The notes under the pieces were generated by a model, which saw nothing but the letters and a program-made list of their open reading frames with translations, made no database searches and was not told where the DNA came from. This document shows, piece after piece, positions 1 to 8,582 of a DNA stretch of 64,000 nt. The position numbers and the translations under genes are program-made. The stretch comes from Aquimarina spinulae (GTDB lineage: Bacteria; Bacteroidota; Bacteroidia; Flavobacteriales; Flavobacteriaceae). The DNA is taken from assembly GCF_943373825.1 (NCBI RefSeq), contig NZ_CALSBP010000002.1, forward strand, positions 1,539,501 to 1,603,500. Reading direction: 5' to 3'. Position 1 is the stretch's first letter; each line of letters opens with the position of its first letter.

Positions 1-644
1 GAGCCTGACAAAGAATTAATGCTATAAGTATATTCATAGGTATTATCGTCTACCTTTGTCCAATCAGAGATATTGGTTTTCTTAGTATCTGTTAATGAAT
101 TATCCTGCCAAAATTTAATTATCCTATCATTACCATAACTTATTGGTTTATCTACAGGAGTATACAATGTTATTTTTGCATCTGCAGAATTTAAACAGTC
201 TTCACTATTTAAATTCTTATTGGTTAAAGTTATATTGTCATTACATTTTAAAAATCTATAACTAATCAATTCCCTCTCAATTCCCCCTATAGGCCCTCGA
301 GCGTAATAAGTTATTAATACTTTTAACTCATTTGATGTTGTCGAAGTTATGGAAGATAGATCAAATATATAATGATATTCATTTCCAACTATTCTTACAT
401 CATTTTTTGTAATTCGCTTTTCTCTTATTGTAGTAAATGAACCGCTTTCTTTTTGTTGAAATTTGATATTAAAATAATTTCTATCACCTGAAAAAACTGG
501 GGATGAAACAAGAACTTTTACAAGTGCCCTTGCCTTGTTTAGACAGTTTTCTGTATTATATGTTTTACCAATCAGTTTTATTGAATTTGAATAACTCGAT
601 TGAAGACTACATACAAATAGCAGAAAGAATATTATTTTTTTCAT
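1..644 (-). CDS. Secreted protein of unknown function, C-terminus cut by window edge
   Basis: An open frame runs from the ATG at 644 leftwards off the window with no stop, giving at least 214 residues. The N-terminus (MKKIIFFLLFVCSLQSSYS) is a classical signal peptide, so the product is probably exported. Two similar segments, each starting with a Cys-Leu-Asn motif (NCLNKARALVKV near residue 32 and DCLNSADAKITL near residue 150), suggest a repeated beta-rich module of about 115 residues with paired cysteines. I do not recognise a named family. It lies downstream of the siderophore receptor/DUF4374 pair in the same direction, but a hairpin at 671-701 separates them, so it is probably an independent unit. 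Confidence 0.7.
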   Translation of the reverse strand, partial: MKKIIFFLLFVCSLQSSYSNSIKLIGKTYNTENCLNKARALVKVLVSSPVFSGDRNYFNIKFQQKESGSFTTIREKRITKNDVRIVGNEYHYIFDLSSITSTTSNELKVLITYYARGPIGGIERELISYRFLKCNDNITLTNKNLNSEDCLNSADAKITLYTPVDKPISYGNDRIIKFWQDNSLTDTKKTNISDWTKVDDNTYEYTYSINSLSG

Positions 645-670
645 AATGTTTAGGTTTTAAAAGTTTTGTT

Positions 671-701
671 AAAGAGTACCTAAGCAATTAAGGCACTCTT
701 T
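671..701. terminator. Hairpin between the DUF4374 gene and the edge gene
   Basis: Arms AAAGAGTACCT (671-681) and AGGCACTCTTT (691-701) pair over 11 positions with one mismatch and a 9-nt loop. The run following the stem is T-rich on the plus strand and weaker on the minus strand, so this is a candidate but not textbook terminator for the minus-strand gene at 744-2042. Confidence 0.45.
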
Positions 702-743
702 ATTTTAGATTTGTTTTATTCTATTAAATAACTTTGTATTAGT

Positions 744-2042
744 TTAATTTGTTACTTTGAAAATTCCTTTAAGTGATACTCCTTGTACTTTAGCTCCTTT
801 AGTTGCCGTTGCAGTTTTAGGATCTACAATATACACATGTGTTTCTGTAGCAGTAGAAGCACTTATATACGCTTTGCCATCTTCTACAAACATCGGAGAA
901 GTATATCTCTGACCATGAATTGGCACTCCTTGTACATCGGTTACTGTCTTATTGACCAAATCAATTACAACCATTTTCAAAACGTCTTTTTCTAAAAATG
1001 CTTTCCAAGGACCGATAGTGTCATCTATAATAATTCTTGCTATAGCTTTACCATTGCCTACATAATCCATCCAGAAAATTTTCCCACCATTCGGCGCATT
1101 TTCTACATCAAAGAAATAATCTTTATCGAATTCTGTAGTTCCGTTTTTAATTCTTAAAATACCTGAAGGCTTTGTTACAGAAGTAAAACCAGCACTTAAT
1201 GCAGAACTTGAATTTGAATAGATATCCCCATTTTCAGTTTTTTCGATCCCTGTACTATGCCCATTAATTCCTATCGGACTGGTTCTATCATCATAGATTA
1301 TTTTTTCTAATTCGAATTCGGGATATTTAAAAACAGCAACATAGGCTCTACCTACATCAACTGTTACTGTACTGCCATCTGCTAAGAGTTTTTGATAAGA
1401 AACAAACAATTTATCACCTTGTAAAACCATACCAGTAACCCACGGAATCGTTCCTGGATTAGCAGCAGTACCATCACCCACAGTAATATCAATTGGATGT
1501 TCTACTATTTTCTGTAATTTTCCAGTTTCAGCATCTATAATATGAAATCTTTTATCAGATAATGCTTGTATAGATCCTTCTTGAGATGTTCCGCCAAAAG
1601 TCAATTCTACAGCCAATAATGTATTATCATCTATTGCTGCATAGTTATTCAAAGTAGATTCAAAAGTAAAGTTTCCTTTTTCTACTAATTTACTTTCCGT
1701 GTCTAAACCATAAGCTATACATTTATCATCATCACCATATCCCACGGTAAAAACTGTATTTTCGACACCATGAAAGAACCTCCAACCTTTTTGTGGTATT
1801 CCTTGTCCCTCTACAGAAATTTCACCTGTTGTAAGGGACTCTAATGAAGGTAGTTCTAAAATATAATCTACCGAAGATGCGTCCCCTACAGGAAACGCCT
1901 CAAATCCTACTACATATTTTGAAGTAGAAGTTTGGGAGGAATCTACAATAGCCCCTCTATCATCATCACTACTACAAGAAGTAGTTAGTATTGATACTAC
2001 TGCTAGCAGCATCAAATATTTAATACAATTTATTATTTTCAT
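744..2042 (-). CDS. DUF4374 family lipoprotein
   Basis: This 432-aa protein has a lipoprotein signal: basic start, hydrophobic stretch, then LTTSC followed by SSDDD, a typical flavobacterial export sorting tail. The rest is a mostly beta, propeller-like sequence matching DUF4374 in character (for example the GTIPWVTGM and NGKAIARIII segments). DUF4374 lipoproteins are often encoded next to TonB-dependent siderophore receptors. Here the gene starts 23 bp after the receptor stop in the same direction, so the two are probably co-transcribed. By inference it is an outer-membrane-anchored partner of the receptor, perhaps in ferric-siderophore capture or iron release; the biochemical role is not shown by sequence. 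Confidence 0.8.
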   Translation of the reverse strand: MKIINCIKYLMLLAVVSILTTSCSSDDDRGAIVDSSQTSTSKYVVGFEAFPVGDASSVDYILELPSLESLTTGEISVEGQGIPQKGWRFFHGVENTVFTVGYGDDDKCIAYGLDTESKLVEKGNFTFESTLNNYAAIDDNTLLAVELTFGGTSQEGSIQALSDKRFHIIDAETGKLQKIVEHPIDITVGDGTAANPGTIPWVTGMVLQGDKLFVSYQKLLADGSTVTVDVGRAYVAVFKYPEFELEKIIYDDRTSPIGINGHSTGIEKTENGDIYSNSSSALSAGFTSVTKPSGILRIKNGTTEFDKDYFFDVENAPNGGKIFWMDYVGNGKAIARIIIDDTIGPWKAFLEKDVLKMVVIDLVNKTVTDVQGVPIHGQRYTSPMFVEDGKAYISASTATETHVYIVDPKTATATKGAKVQGVSLKGIFKVTN

Positions 2043-2065
2043 TATGATATGATTTATAGTTATTA

Positions 2066-4453
2066 CTAGTTTTTGTTTGTTAAATAGTATCTTAATTTTA
2101 CATAGAAAGCTCGTCCCGGCTGTTGTATTTCAAAATTATCATACACTTTCTTGTCAGTTACATTTCTTGCCTGTACAGAGATATTATAAGTCCCTTTTTT
2201 AAAAGAATATCCTAGTTGTACATTATGTGACAATTGTTCTGGTATAATAGCCCTCTCGTTTGGATCTCCTTCTACAAAAGAGGTTAGTGGATAATCATGT
2301 ACGTAGTATGAACCCCAGGAGAATGTTACTTGATCGTTGGTAGAAAAAATATCTTTTAAATTACATCCTATTCTGGCATTACCGAATAGATATGGAATAT
2401 TAGCAATTCGTTGATTTTTTAGAAAATCGACCCCAGAATTCTCTCCTACATTACGATCAATAATATTTTGATAGGTTGCATTAAGATCCAGAAATAGAAT
2501 ATCATTATATAATGTTCTAATTTCGCCTTCTACTCCTGTACTTCTTGCTGCTGCCGTATTATAAAACTTAGAAAAAATTCCTTCAGATCGAATTGCAACA
2601 AAATTCTCTGATTCTCTAAGGAAAACGTTAGTATCAAAACGCAATTTGAACTTATTAATATCTGTATTTAAAAGAACTCCAAGATTTGCATTATAACTCT
2701 CTTCTGGTAATAACTCTGGATTTGATTTCAACAAAAAACCATCTCCAAAAACCTCATAGCCATCAGGGATCCTGAATGTTTTCTCAAACGAACCTTTTAC
2801 CTGAACGTGATCTGAAAATTTATAGGTCGATGCAAATCCATACCCTAACTCTTCGAATGTATTCTCAATCTTTGTAAAACGATCTGCTTCTACATTAGTA
2901 AATACATCTTCAATAATACCTTCTGAGTTTAGTAAATATCCTTTCGCAAATAGCGTGGTATTCCAGGTAGCATCAAATAAGCTCAAATCATAGGATACAC
3001 CAAATATATTTTTGTCTATAATATGAGGGTCATTAAAAGGTATTCTTCCCACTCTGGCAGGATCTTCACCTCTTCTTTTAATATAATTCTTGGTAAAATT
3101 AATATTGAACTTACTCTTGTCATTGATCTTATAACTCCCATAAGCATTAATCAGATGTGTATTATCCTTAAACTCAAATAAGGTTTTACTGAATTCGAGT
3201 TCTCCTAAGTTTTGATCCCCTCTTTCTATAAAATTACCAAACCAATCATATTTTCGTGCAGAAGTATCTACTACTTTGTCATTATTTTGACCAATAGAAG
3301 CATAAAGTTTTACTTTCAGTTTTTCCTTGAGTAGATTTGCTTTCTCAAAAGTGACAGAAGCTTTAATTACACCATTCTCTGTAAAAACTTCACCAAATGG
3401 ATTCTGAGGATCAATAGGATGCTGAATCTCATTTTTATTAGCCGATGCGGTAATCCCAACCAGTAATTTATCTGCAAATTTTTTATCTACAAAACCAGTT
3501 TCAATACGGATCATTTGAGAATTATATGCGTCATGAAATCGTCTTACATTATCACGCCTAATCCCTGTATCGTTCCCCAGTTCATCCCTTATTTCAATAC
3601 CATCTATCTTATAGTCATTATCAGAATAATTATAAAAAGAAGAAACTTTTACAGCAAAGCCTTTTTTACCATAATATTGCCCATTTATCGTAGCACGATG
3701 TGTATTAAAAGAACCTGTATCATAGGAAACATCCAGAAAATTATTTTTACGTTGGTTTGTAATGATGTTTACTGCACCTCCCAAAGCATCTGCTCCTAAA
3801 TATATGGGAACAACACCTTTATAGACCTCGGCTCTGTCTACCAAAGTTGCCGGAAAATTATTTAGTGACAATGAGCTTCCGAAATTTTCTAAAGGAATAC
3901 CATCGATAAAAAATTTAACTTGTTTGCCGGATAAACCGTTTAATGAAAAGTCAAAACCAGAGCCTAAACCTCCTCTTTGTCTTACATTAACACCAGGAAT
4001 AGTCATTAAAATAGAGTTAACATCTACGCTTACATTTTTAAGTCCTTTGGTCTGTACAACTTCAACTTCGAATGCTTTTTCTCTTGTATTTCGAGCGTTA
4101 GATTTTGCATTTACAATTACATCACTTAGTTGCTTAATATCTTCTTGTAAAACAATTGTTAAGGATGTAGTTGTTGAATTACTTACTGCTATCTTCTTTA
4201 TGTAGTTTTTAAAACCTACAAAACTAGCTTTTAGAGTATAGGATCCCGGAGGTATTTTTAAACTAAAGTTACCATCAAAATCACTTACAGTCCCTTTATC
4301 TTGAAGTTCTAAAACCTGTATAGATGCTTCGGGAATCGGATTAGAATCCTGATCCAAAACCACACCTGTTACCTTGCTCTGAGCGTTACAGACCATTGCG
4401 TATAAAAGCAGAAAAAAAAGACAACTGTTTTTTCTTAAAATAATCACTGACAT
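2066..4453 (-). CDS. TonB-dependent siderophore receptor
   Basis: An outer-membrane TonB-dependent transporter of 795 residues. The chosen ATG at 4453 is directly followed by a signal peptide ending in CNAQ; a longer frame to 4528 would need a TTG start and gives no better N-terminus. Order of domains: signal (about 1-25), carboxypeptidase-regulatory-like domain (SKVTGVVLDQDSNPIPEASI onward, about 26-110), plug (NVRQRGGLGSGF, FFIDGIPLENFG, ADALGGAVNII), then a 22-strand-type barrel ending in aromatic YYLTNKN. Next to an AraC regulator and the siderophore operon, it most likely imports the ferric form of the siderophore made at 6.6-18.6 kb. Its promoter shares a core and half-sites with that operon. 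Confidence 0.9.
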   Translation of the reverse strand: MSVIILRKNSCLFFLLLYAMVCNAQSKVTGVVLDQDSNPIPEASIQVLELQDKGTVSDFDGNFSLKIPPGSYTLKASFVGFKNYIKKIAVSNSTTTSLTIVLQEDIKQLSDVIVNAKSNARNTREKAFEVEVVQTKGLKNVSVDVNSILMTIPGVNVRQRGGLGSGFDFSLNGLSGKQVKFFIDGIPLENFGSSLSLNNFPATLVDRAEVYKGVVPIYLGADALGGAVNIITNQRKNNFLDVSYDTGSFNTHRATINGQYYGKKGFAVKVSSFYNYSDNDYKIDGIEIRDELGNDTGIRRDNVRRFHDAYNSQMIRIETGFVDKKFADKLLVGITASANKNEIQHPIDPQNPFGEVFTENGVIKASVTFEKANLLKEKLKVKLYASIGQNNDKVVDTSARKYDWFGNFIERGDQNLGELEFSKTLFEFKDNTHLINAYGSYKINDKSKFNINFTKNYIKRRGEDPARVGRIPFNDPHIIDKNIFGVSYDLSLFDATWNTTLFAKGYLLNSEGIIEDVFTNVEADRFTKIENTFEELGYGFASTYKFSDHVQVKGSFEKTFRIPDGYEVFGDGFLLKSNPELLPEESYNANLGVLLNTDINKFKLRFDTNVFLRESENFVAIRSEGIFSKFYNTAAARSTGVEGEIRTLYNDILFLDLNATYQNIIDRNVGENSGVDFLKNQRIANIPYLFGNARIGCNLKDIFSTNDQVTFSWGSYYVHDYPLTSFVEGDPNERAIIPEQLSHNVQLGYSFKKGTYNISVQARNVTDKKVYDNFEIQQPGRAFYVKLRYYLTNKN

Positions 4454-4507
4454 TACAATTTTTTTTAAACAATTTAGTTTAGACTTTATATTATTATTTA
4501 TATTTGG

Positions 4508-4580
4508 TCTAAATAAATTTAATTGCAAAATTAGTATCTAGGGAAAGAGAAAAATGACGCATCATGGATAAAAAAAGACG
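4508..4580 (-). promoter_or_regulatory. Receptor promoter with AraC-type direct half-sites
   Basis: On the minus strand the -7 element TAATTTTG (4526-4533) has a T-rich -33 region 17-18 nt upstream, abutting CGTCAT (4554-4559). A second related half-site CGTCTT lies 21 bp further (4575-4580), inside the first codons of the divergent regulator gene. The 30-bp block from 4508 and the same spacing recur at the promoter of the biosynthetic operon near 18.6 kb. Two direct half-sites two helical turns apart next to -33 fit activation by an AraC-family protein. Confidence 0.6.
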
Positions 4581-5577
4581 CAATAAAGAGTCTTCAAAAA
4601 CAACAAACTCAAACAATCAAAATAAATGCACATTACATACTGTTACAGAACTAATTAATACCCAGGAACACTGTGGTATACTTACAAAAAAATTTCAATT
4701 CCTACCAGAATATGGAGATGGTTATATAGAGTACAATCATTTTGATGGGTTACATATAGCAATTTTTGATGTATCCTTAAACAAGGATTTCGATATTCAT
4801 GGGACATATGCGATAAATGCCCTAGAGCTTTCTTACCTAATTGATGGTGAACAAATCATTAAAATTAATGGAAAAAATTATGATCTGATTTATGAAAGCC
4901 AGGAAAGTTACCTCGTATATATATCCCAAACTTCTGGATCTATTAAATATCATAAAAACAAATATTTTAAAGAGATTAAGATTAGAATGAGTCTGGATTT
5001 TATTAAAAAACATAAACTCGACTCAGCATATGGAATTCGTGAAAAATATGAACTAGAAAAACAGGATAAAGAGTTTACAAAACCTCTATGTACCAAAACC
5101 CAGGAAATACTTGCAGAGCTATTAACCGATACTCGACAAGGTCTATTAAAACGTTTATTTCTAGAATCAAAAGTACTAGAGTTACTTTCTCTACAATTAG
5201 ACATACAAAAGAATGCTAAAACTGAAATCTCAAATACCGATAACCTAATTAAAAAGCTATATGAAGTTCAGTTTATTATAAGCTCTGATTTAACCATTCA
5301 ATATTCTGTTCACGAATTAACCCGTATGGTTGGACTTAATGACTTTATACTTAAAAAAGAATTTAAACGTGTTTTTGGTACTACAATCTTTGAATATGCT
5401 TTGAATTTGAGAATGAGTAAAGCAAAAAAATTATTGCAACACGGAAAAAAACCGATATATGAGATTTCAGAATTAGTAGGCTATAAAAATTCTACTCATT
5501 TTACTGCTGCTTTTAAAAAGCTCGAAGGCATTACTCCTAAAAAGTACAGACAAAAAGGATTGGAAACAATAGGATAA
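4564..5577 (+). CDS. AraC-family (PchR-like) siderophore-responsive regulator
   Basis: A 337-aa regulator diverging from the receptor. The last ~100 residues form the double helix-turn-helix of AraC proteins (VHELTRMVGLNDFILKKEFK, then IYEISELVGYKNSTHFTAAF and KKLEGITPKKYRQ). The N-terminal 220 residues resemble the ligand-binding part of PchR/YbtA-type regulators, which sense intracellular ferric siderophore and activate uptake and biosynthesis genes. The first ~25 residues are polar and low complexity, so the true start may be internal, although no good alternative Met is near. Putative binding sites are at 4554-4580 and 18645-18672; the first pair overlaps this gene's own start, suggesting autoregulation. 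Confidence 0.85.
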   Translation: MDKKRRNKESSKTTNSNNQNKCTLHTVTELINTQEHCGILTKKFQFLPEYGDGYIEYNHFDGLHIAIFDVSLNKDFDIHGTYAINALELSYLIDGEQIIKINGKNYDLIYESQESYLVYISQTSGSIKYHKNKYFKEIKIRMSLDFIKKHKLDSAYGIREKYELEKQDKEFTKPLCTKTQEILAELLTDTRQGLLKRLFLESKVLELLSLQLDIQKNAKTEISNTDNLIKKLYEVQFIISSDLTIQYSVHELTRMVGLNDFILKKEFKRVFGTTIFEYALNLRMSKAKKLLQHGKKPIYEISELVGYKNSTHFTAAFKKLEGITPKKYRQKGLETIG

Positions 5578-5621
5578 AACAACTGTGATATGCATATATC
5601 CTCTTAAACAAGTTCGACATA

Positions 5622-5981
5622 CTAATTTATCCGATTATTTTGCAGGATATCATTATATTCTTCATGAAATAAAACCCCTAAGACTAATTCCTCTAACCCA
5701 TCCAAAATTTCTGGAGTTAATTTAAAATTAATTTCCACCTGTGGAGTATTACATTTTATGGTTTTATAAAAATTTTGATTATCGCAATTATCGCATTGAC
5801 ATCCTTTTCGGGCAGAACGAATAACAGTAAGAAATGTTTTTATTTCTTTGTTATTCATCAAAACGGCAATATCACCTATTTGCAGTTGTATTTTTTGTTT
5901 TGCCTCGTTTTCGTCATTATTTTTTTTTACCCTATAGGCGGCACCAGTGCTATTACAATACAATGGATCTAAAATATACAT
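5622..5981 (-). CDS. Small cysteine-cluster protein of unknown function
   Basis: This 119-aa protein has a cluster GCQCDNCDNQ in its middle plus a further Cys (TIKCNTP) and two near the N-terminus, followed by a C-terminal LTPEILDGLEELVLGVLFHEE segment. A metal or Fe-S site is possible but not proven. The C-terminal half recalls small flavobacterial DUF6686-like proteins, but I am not sure of that assignment. It diverges from the flavodoxin gene over a 96-bp region holding a Fur-like palindrome, so an iron-linked role is a reasonable inference. It converges with the AraC gene 44 bp away. Confidence 0.6.
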   Translation of the reverse strand: MYILDPLYCNSTGAAYRVKKNNDENEAKQKIQLQIGDIAVLMNNKEIKTFLTVIRSARKGCQCDNCDNQNFYKTIKCNTPQVEINFKLTPEILDGLEELVLGVLFHEEYNDILQNNRIN

Positions 5982-6022
5982 ATCTATTAAATTTCGATAT
6001 TCAAATTTATTGTATTATTTTT

Positions 6023-6053
6023 ATTTAGAATAATTAAAAATAATATATTTTTG
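6023..6053 (+). promoter_or_regulatory. Flavodoxin promoter overlapped by Fur-like palindrome
   Basis: A -7 element TATTTTTG (6046-6053) is preceded by TTTA (6024-6027) at 18 nt spacing. The 19-mer ATTTAGAATAATTAAAAAT (6023-6041) is palindromic at 7 of 9 pairs and covers the spacer and -33. Flavodoxins are commonly induced in iron starvation, so Fur repression at this site is plausible. The divergent cysteine-cluster gene could share the operator. Confidence 0.5.
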
Positions 6054-6077
6054 TAGAAATATTTAATTGTAACCATT

Positions 6078-6626
6078 ATGGAAAAAATTGGCTTGTTCTA
6101 TGGATCAGATACCGGATGTACTGATGATATCACCAAAGATTTTGTTTCTCTTTGGGGTAGTGAAGAGTTAGACGTGCGAGAAATTGATGATGTATCTAAA
6201 GAGGATTTTGATCAATTTAAAATCCTAATTTTAGGATTATCAACATGGTATGACGGTGATCTGCAAAGTGATTGGGAAGCTTTCTTTGATGATTTTAAAG
6301 AAATTGATTTTACCGACAAAGTAGTGGCTATTTATGGTTTGGGAGATCAAATCGGGTATGGAGAATACTTTGTAGATGGTATTGGTATACTTGCCAAAGT
6401 TATATTAGAAAACGGAGGAGAGATCATAGGGCATTGGCCTATAGAAGGATATCGATTTACAGATTCTGTAGCTGTCATAGAAGGAAAAGAAGATTATTTT
6501 TATGGTCTCGCATTAGATCATGATAACGAATCTCAATTAAGCGATGAACGCTTAGAAAAATGGATCTATCAGTTAAAATTAGAGTTAGAACCTTATCTGG
6601 TTTTAGAAGAAGTTGTTTTAAGCTAA
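6078..6626 (+). CDS. fldA: Long-chain flavodoxin
   Basis: A 182-aa flavodoxin. The FMN phosphate loop is at the N-terminus (IGLFYGSDTGCTDDI), the isoalloxazine-stacking Trp/Tyr loops follow (LSTWYDGDLQSDWEAFF near residue 55 and GLGDQIGYGEYFVDGIG near residue 91). The length fits the long-chain type that carries the extra ~20-residue insertion. It is a cytoplasmic one-electron carrier that replaces ferredoxin when iron is scarce, which fits the siderophore neighbourhood and the Fur-like site upstream. It converges with the rpfF-like gene, the stops being only 5 bp apart. Confidence 0.92.
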   Translation: MEKIGLFYGSDTGCTDDITKDFVSLWGSEELDVREIDDVSKEDFDQFKILILGLSTWYDGDLQSDWEAFFDDFKEIDFTDKVVAIYGLGDQIGYGEYFVDGIGILAKVILENGGEIIGHWPIEGYRFTDSVAVIEGKEDYFYGLALDHDNESQLSDERLEKWIYQLKLELEPYLVLEEVVLS

Positions 6627-6631
6627 TCTAT

Positions 6632-7459
6632 TTAGAATTCTACTTTTACTTTTCTAGATTGCGCATTTATGAGGATTTCCATCTTACGAAGATCGAATGT
6701 ACTGATCTTCATACATGCCTCTACCCATAAATCTGTGATTTTCAAAAGTTCTTCTTTTCGTAGCGGAAAAACATTTTTCTTACTTTTTACATGATGGTAC
6801 TCAAAATTAAATTTTTCGGTTGTTTTATTTATAAAACTATGTAAAGATACTATTCCCTCTCCTTTTTCGGCCAATTCTTCTATTAACCCCAATGATTGTA
6901 AATATCTTGCTTTATGAATTTTATCGCTTTTTAAAATTGTATTAGCATCTCCTGTACTAAGTTTTCTCAATAACAAACTATAGGCTCCCATTCCCGGAAA
7001 TAGATTGAACTTATTTTCTGGTAAACAAAACTGCGTTTTTCCTTCTGCAATAATATAATCGTGGGCTAATGCACATTCAAATCCACCGCCATATGCATTT
7101 CCCTCTACCAAGGCGATCGTTAGTATTGGCAGATCAAAAGAGCTGTAGATATTATAAATCGCATCAATACATAAATGTGCATACATCTTTAAGTTACTTA
7201 CATTTTTTGACCGTATATTTTCTAAGAAAAACGGAAGATCTCCCCCCATGTTATAAATCCCTTCATGTTCTGAAGCCGAAACAATGAACTTAAGAGGGCG
7301 ATCCGGGTGTGAAAAATAATCCTTTATCCAAGATGAAAATTCTTTAAACTCTTTCAGTCCTTTTAAACAGAAATTAGGCATTCCTGTATCTTTGATTTTC
7401 CATAATAAAAGTTCATGGTTTCTAAAGTATTCTACTGTAATACAATCAAATTGTCGCAT
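6632..7459 (-). CDS. RpfF-like crotonase-fold enzyme (DSF/cis-2-enoyl synthase homologue)
   Basis: A 275-aa crotonase-superfamily protein that looks much more like RpfF (diffusible signal factor synthase) than an ordinary enoyl-CoA hydratase. Diagnostic segments: YNMGGDLPFF, LVEGNAYGGGFECALAH, NKFNLFPGMGAYSLL and the C-terminal LRKMEILINAQSRK. Glu128 (GGGFE) and Glu148 (LPEN) have the 20-residue spacing of the two catalytic glutamates of Xanthomonas RpfF. RpfF dehydrates 3-hydroxyacyl-ACP to cis-2-enoyl-ACP and releases the free acid. I chose the ATG at 7459, 4 bp past the previous stop, over a longer in-frame start at 7543 that would overlap that gene. It is the last gene of the siderophore operon, so it may supply an unsaturated acyl group to the siderophore or a signal. 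Confidence 0.82.
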   Translation of the reverse strand: MRQFDCITVEYFRNHELLLWKIKDTGMPNFCLKGLKEFKEFSSWIKDYFSHPDRPLKFIVSASEHEGIYNMGGDLPFFLENIRSKNVSNLKMYAHLCIDAIYNIYSSFDLPILTIALVEGNAYGGGFECALAHDYIIAEGKTQFCLPENKFNLFPGMGAYSLLLRKLSTGDANTILKSDKIHKARYLQSLGLIEELAEKGEGIVSLHSFINKTTEKFNFEYHHVKSKKNVFPLRKEELLKITDLWVEACMKISTFDLRKMEILINAQSRKVKVEF

Positions 7460-7463
7460 GATA

Positions 7464-8576
7464 TTAAGGTTTTTGTAGAGATATTGAATTTTTTGTGATA
7501 TTATTTTGCTTTTTTGTGTGCTTCGACCAAAATGGTTTATCAAACAGTAATTTTTGGATTCCGAGTGTTAACATTATATAAAAAGGGATCAAAATCAGAA
7601 CTCCTGTAATGCCAAATTGCTGGTATCCTAAAGCTCCCATTCCCCAACAGATAATTACCCATTGAATGATGTATATCGTAGTTACTCGTTTACTACAGTA
7701 ATATAGAAACTCAAAAACTCTATTTGCTTTTATATAGGTAACTAATATATGCGCTAACCACATTAGCACTAAATTGAATCCTGCCAGATAAATAGTTCCT
7801 CCTGGTCCTAAATGAAAATAATCTCCGAAGTGATACTCAAAATTATAAAAACACAATCCACCCCCGATCAACATCAAAAGAACACCTGCTATAAACATTT
7901 TTTTAAATATATGGGCATTACTTTTATTATTCTCTTTATACCACATTCCAAAAAACATCCCAATAAGTATAAAAGAAAACCAAGGAAATACAGCAAAATA
8001 TACATTCCACTTTGCTCCCCACATTAGGTCCAGGATATAATCCACACTTCCTATTCCTAATTGGAAACCGTGTACCTCCTTGGTTACTACAGCTATTATA
8101 AATGCTATAATTAATGGTACATACTTGTTTTTTGAAAATTTGTTTATAATTCCCATAAATAATAGAGAAACTCCAGCAAGTTGTAATATATCACCAGTAA
8201 GCAACATATAGATCATGTTATCTATAGTAGCAGGAGCTGTCCAGCCATAGGCTTCTATAAAAGCATCTGGCATTGTCCCAATTAGAACTGGTAAAACAAA
8301 TTTTAGAAAGTTCATAATATATCCTGCTGCCAGAATATATAATGCCCGTTTTATAGATAATACTATGCTTTGATTTCTGGATAAGGTAAATGAAACTCCC
8401 ATTGCAATTAAAAACATCGGAGTTCCTTTTCCTATAAAATGAACCACTCCTCCTAGCCAGGTATTTGATTGAGTAGATATATCACCATATATCCATAAGG
8501 TATGTACTATGATTACCATCAATACACTTACCCCTCTCGCTAAATCTATTGCTAAAATTCTATTATTATTTCTCAT
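7464..8576 (-). CDS. Multi-spanning membrane acyltransferase-like protein
   Basis: A 370-aa integral membrane protein with about ten hydrophobic helices. The N-terminus (RILAIDLARGVSVLMVIIVH) matches the start of the heparan-alpha-glucosaminide N-acetyltransferase-like / DUF1624-DUF418 families: an Asp-Leu-Ala-Arg-Gly motif on helix 1 with a His near its end. These proteins move acyl groups across or onto substrates at the membrane. It sits 6 bp after the hydroxylase-family gene and 4 bp before the rpfF-like gene, so translation is probably coupled. By inference it acylates the siderophore or an intermediate with a fatty chain; acetylation is equally possible. Confidence 0.7.
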   Translation of the reverse strand: MRNNNRILAIDLARGVSVLMVIIVHTLWIYGDISTQSNTWLGGVVHFIGKGTPMFLIAMGVSFTLSRNQSIVLSIKRALYILAAGYIMNFLKFVLPVLIGTMPDAFIEAYGWTAPATIDNMIYMLLTGDILQLAGVSLLFMGIINKFSKNKYVPLIIAFIIAVVTKEVHGFQLGIGSVDYILDLMWGAKWNVYFAVFPWFSFILIGMFFGMWYKENNKSNAHIFKKMFIAGVLLMLIGGGLCFYNFEYHFGDYFHLGPGGTIYLAGFNLVLMWLAHILVTYIKANRVFEFLYYCSKRVTTIYIIQWVIICWGMGALGYQQFGITGVLILIPFYIMLTLGIQKLLFDKPFWSKHTKKQNNITKNSISLQKP

Positions 8577-8582
8577 CTGTAT

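Noticed and set aside
4453..4528. N-terminal extension of the siderophore receptor from a TTG codon
   Set aside because: The ATG at 4453 gives a proper signal peptide and leaves a promoter with -7 at 4526-4533 upstream; the extension would cover the promoter.
7460..7543. Longer N-terminus for the RpfF-like protein
   Set aside because: It would overlap the acyltransferase gene by 80 bp, and RpfF homologues need no such extension.
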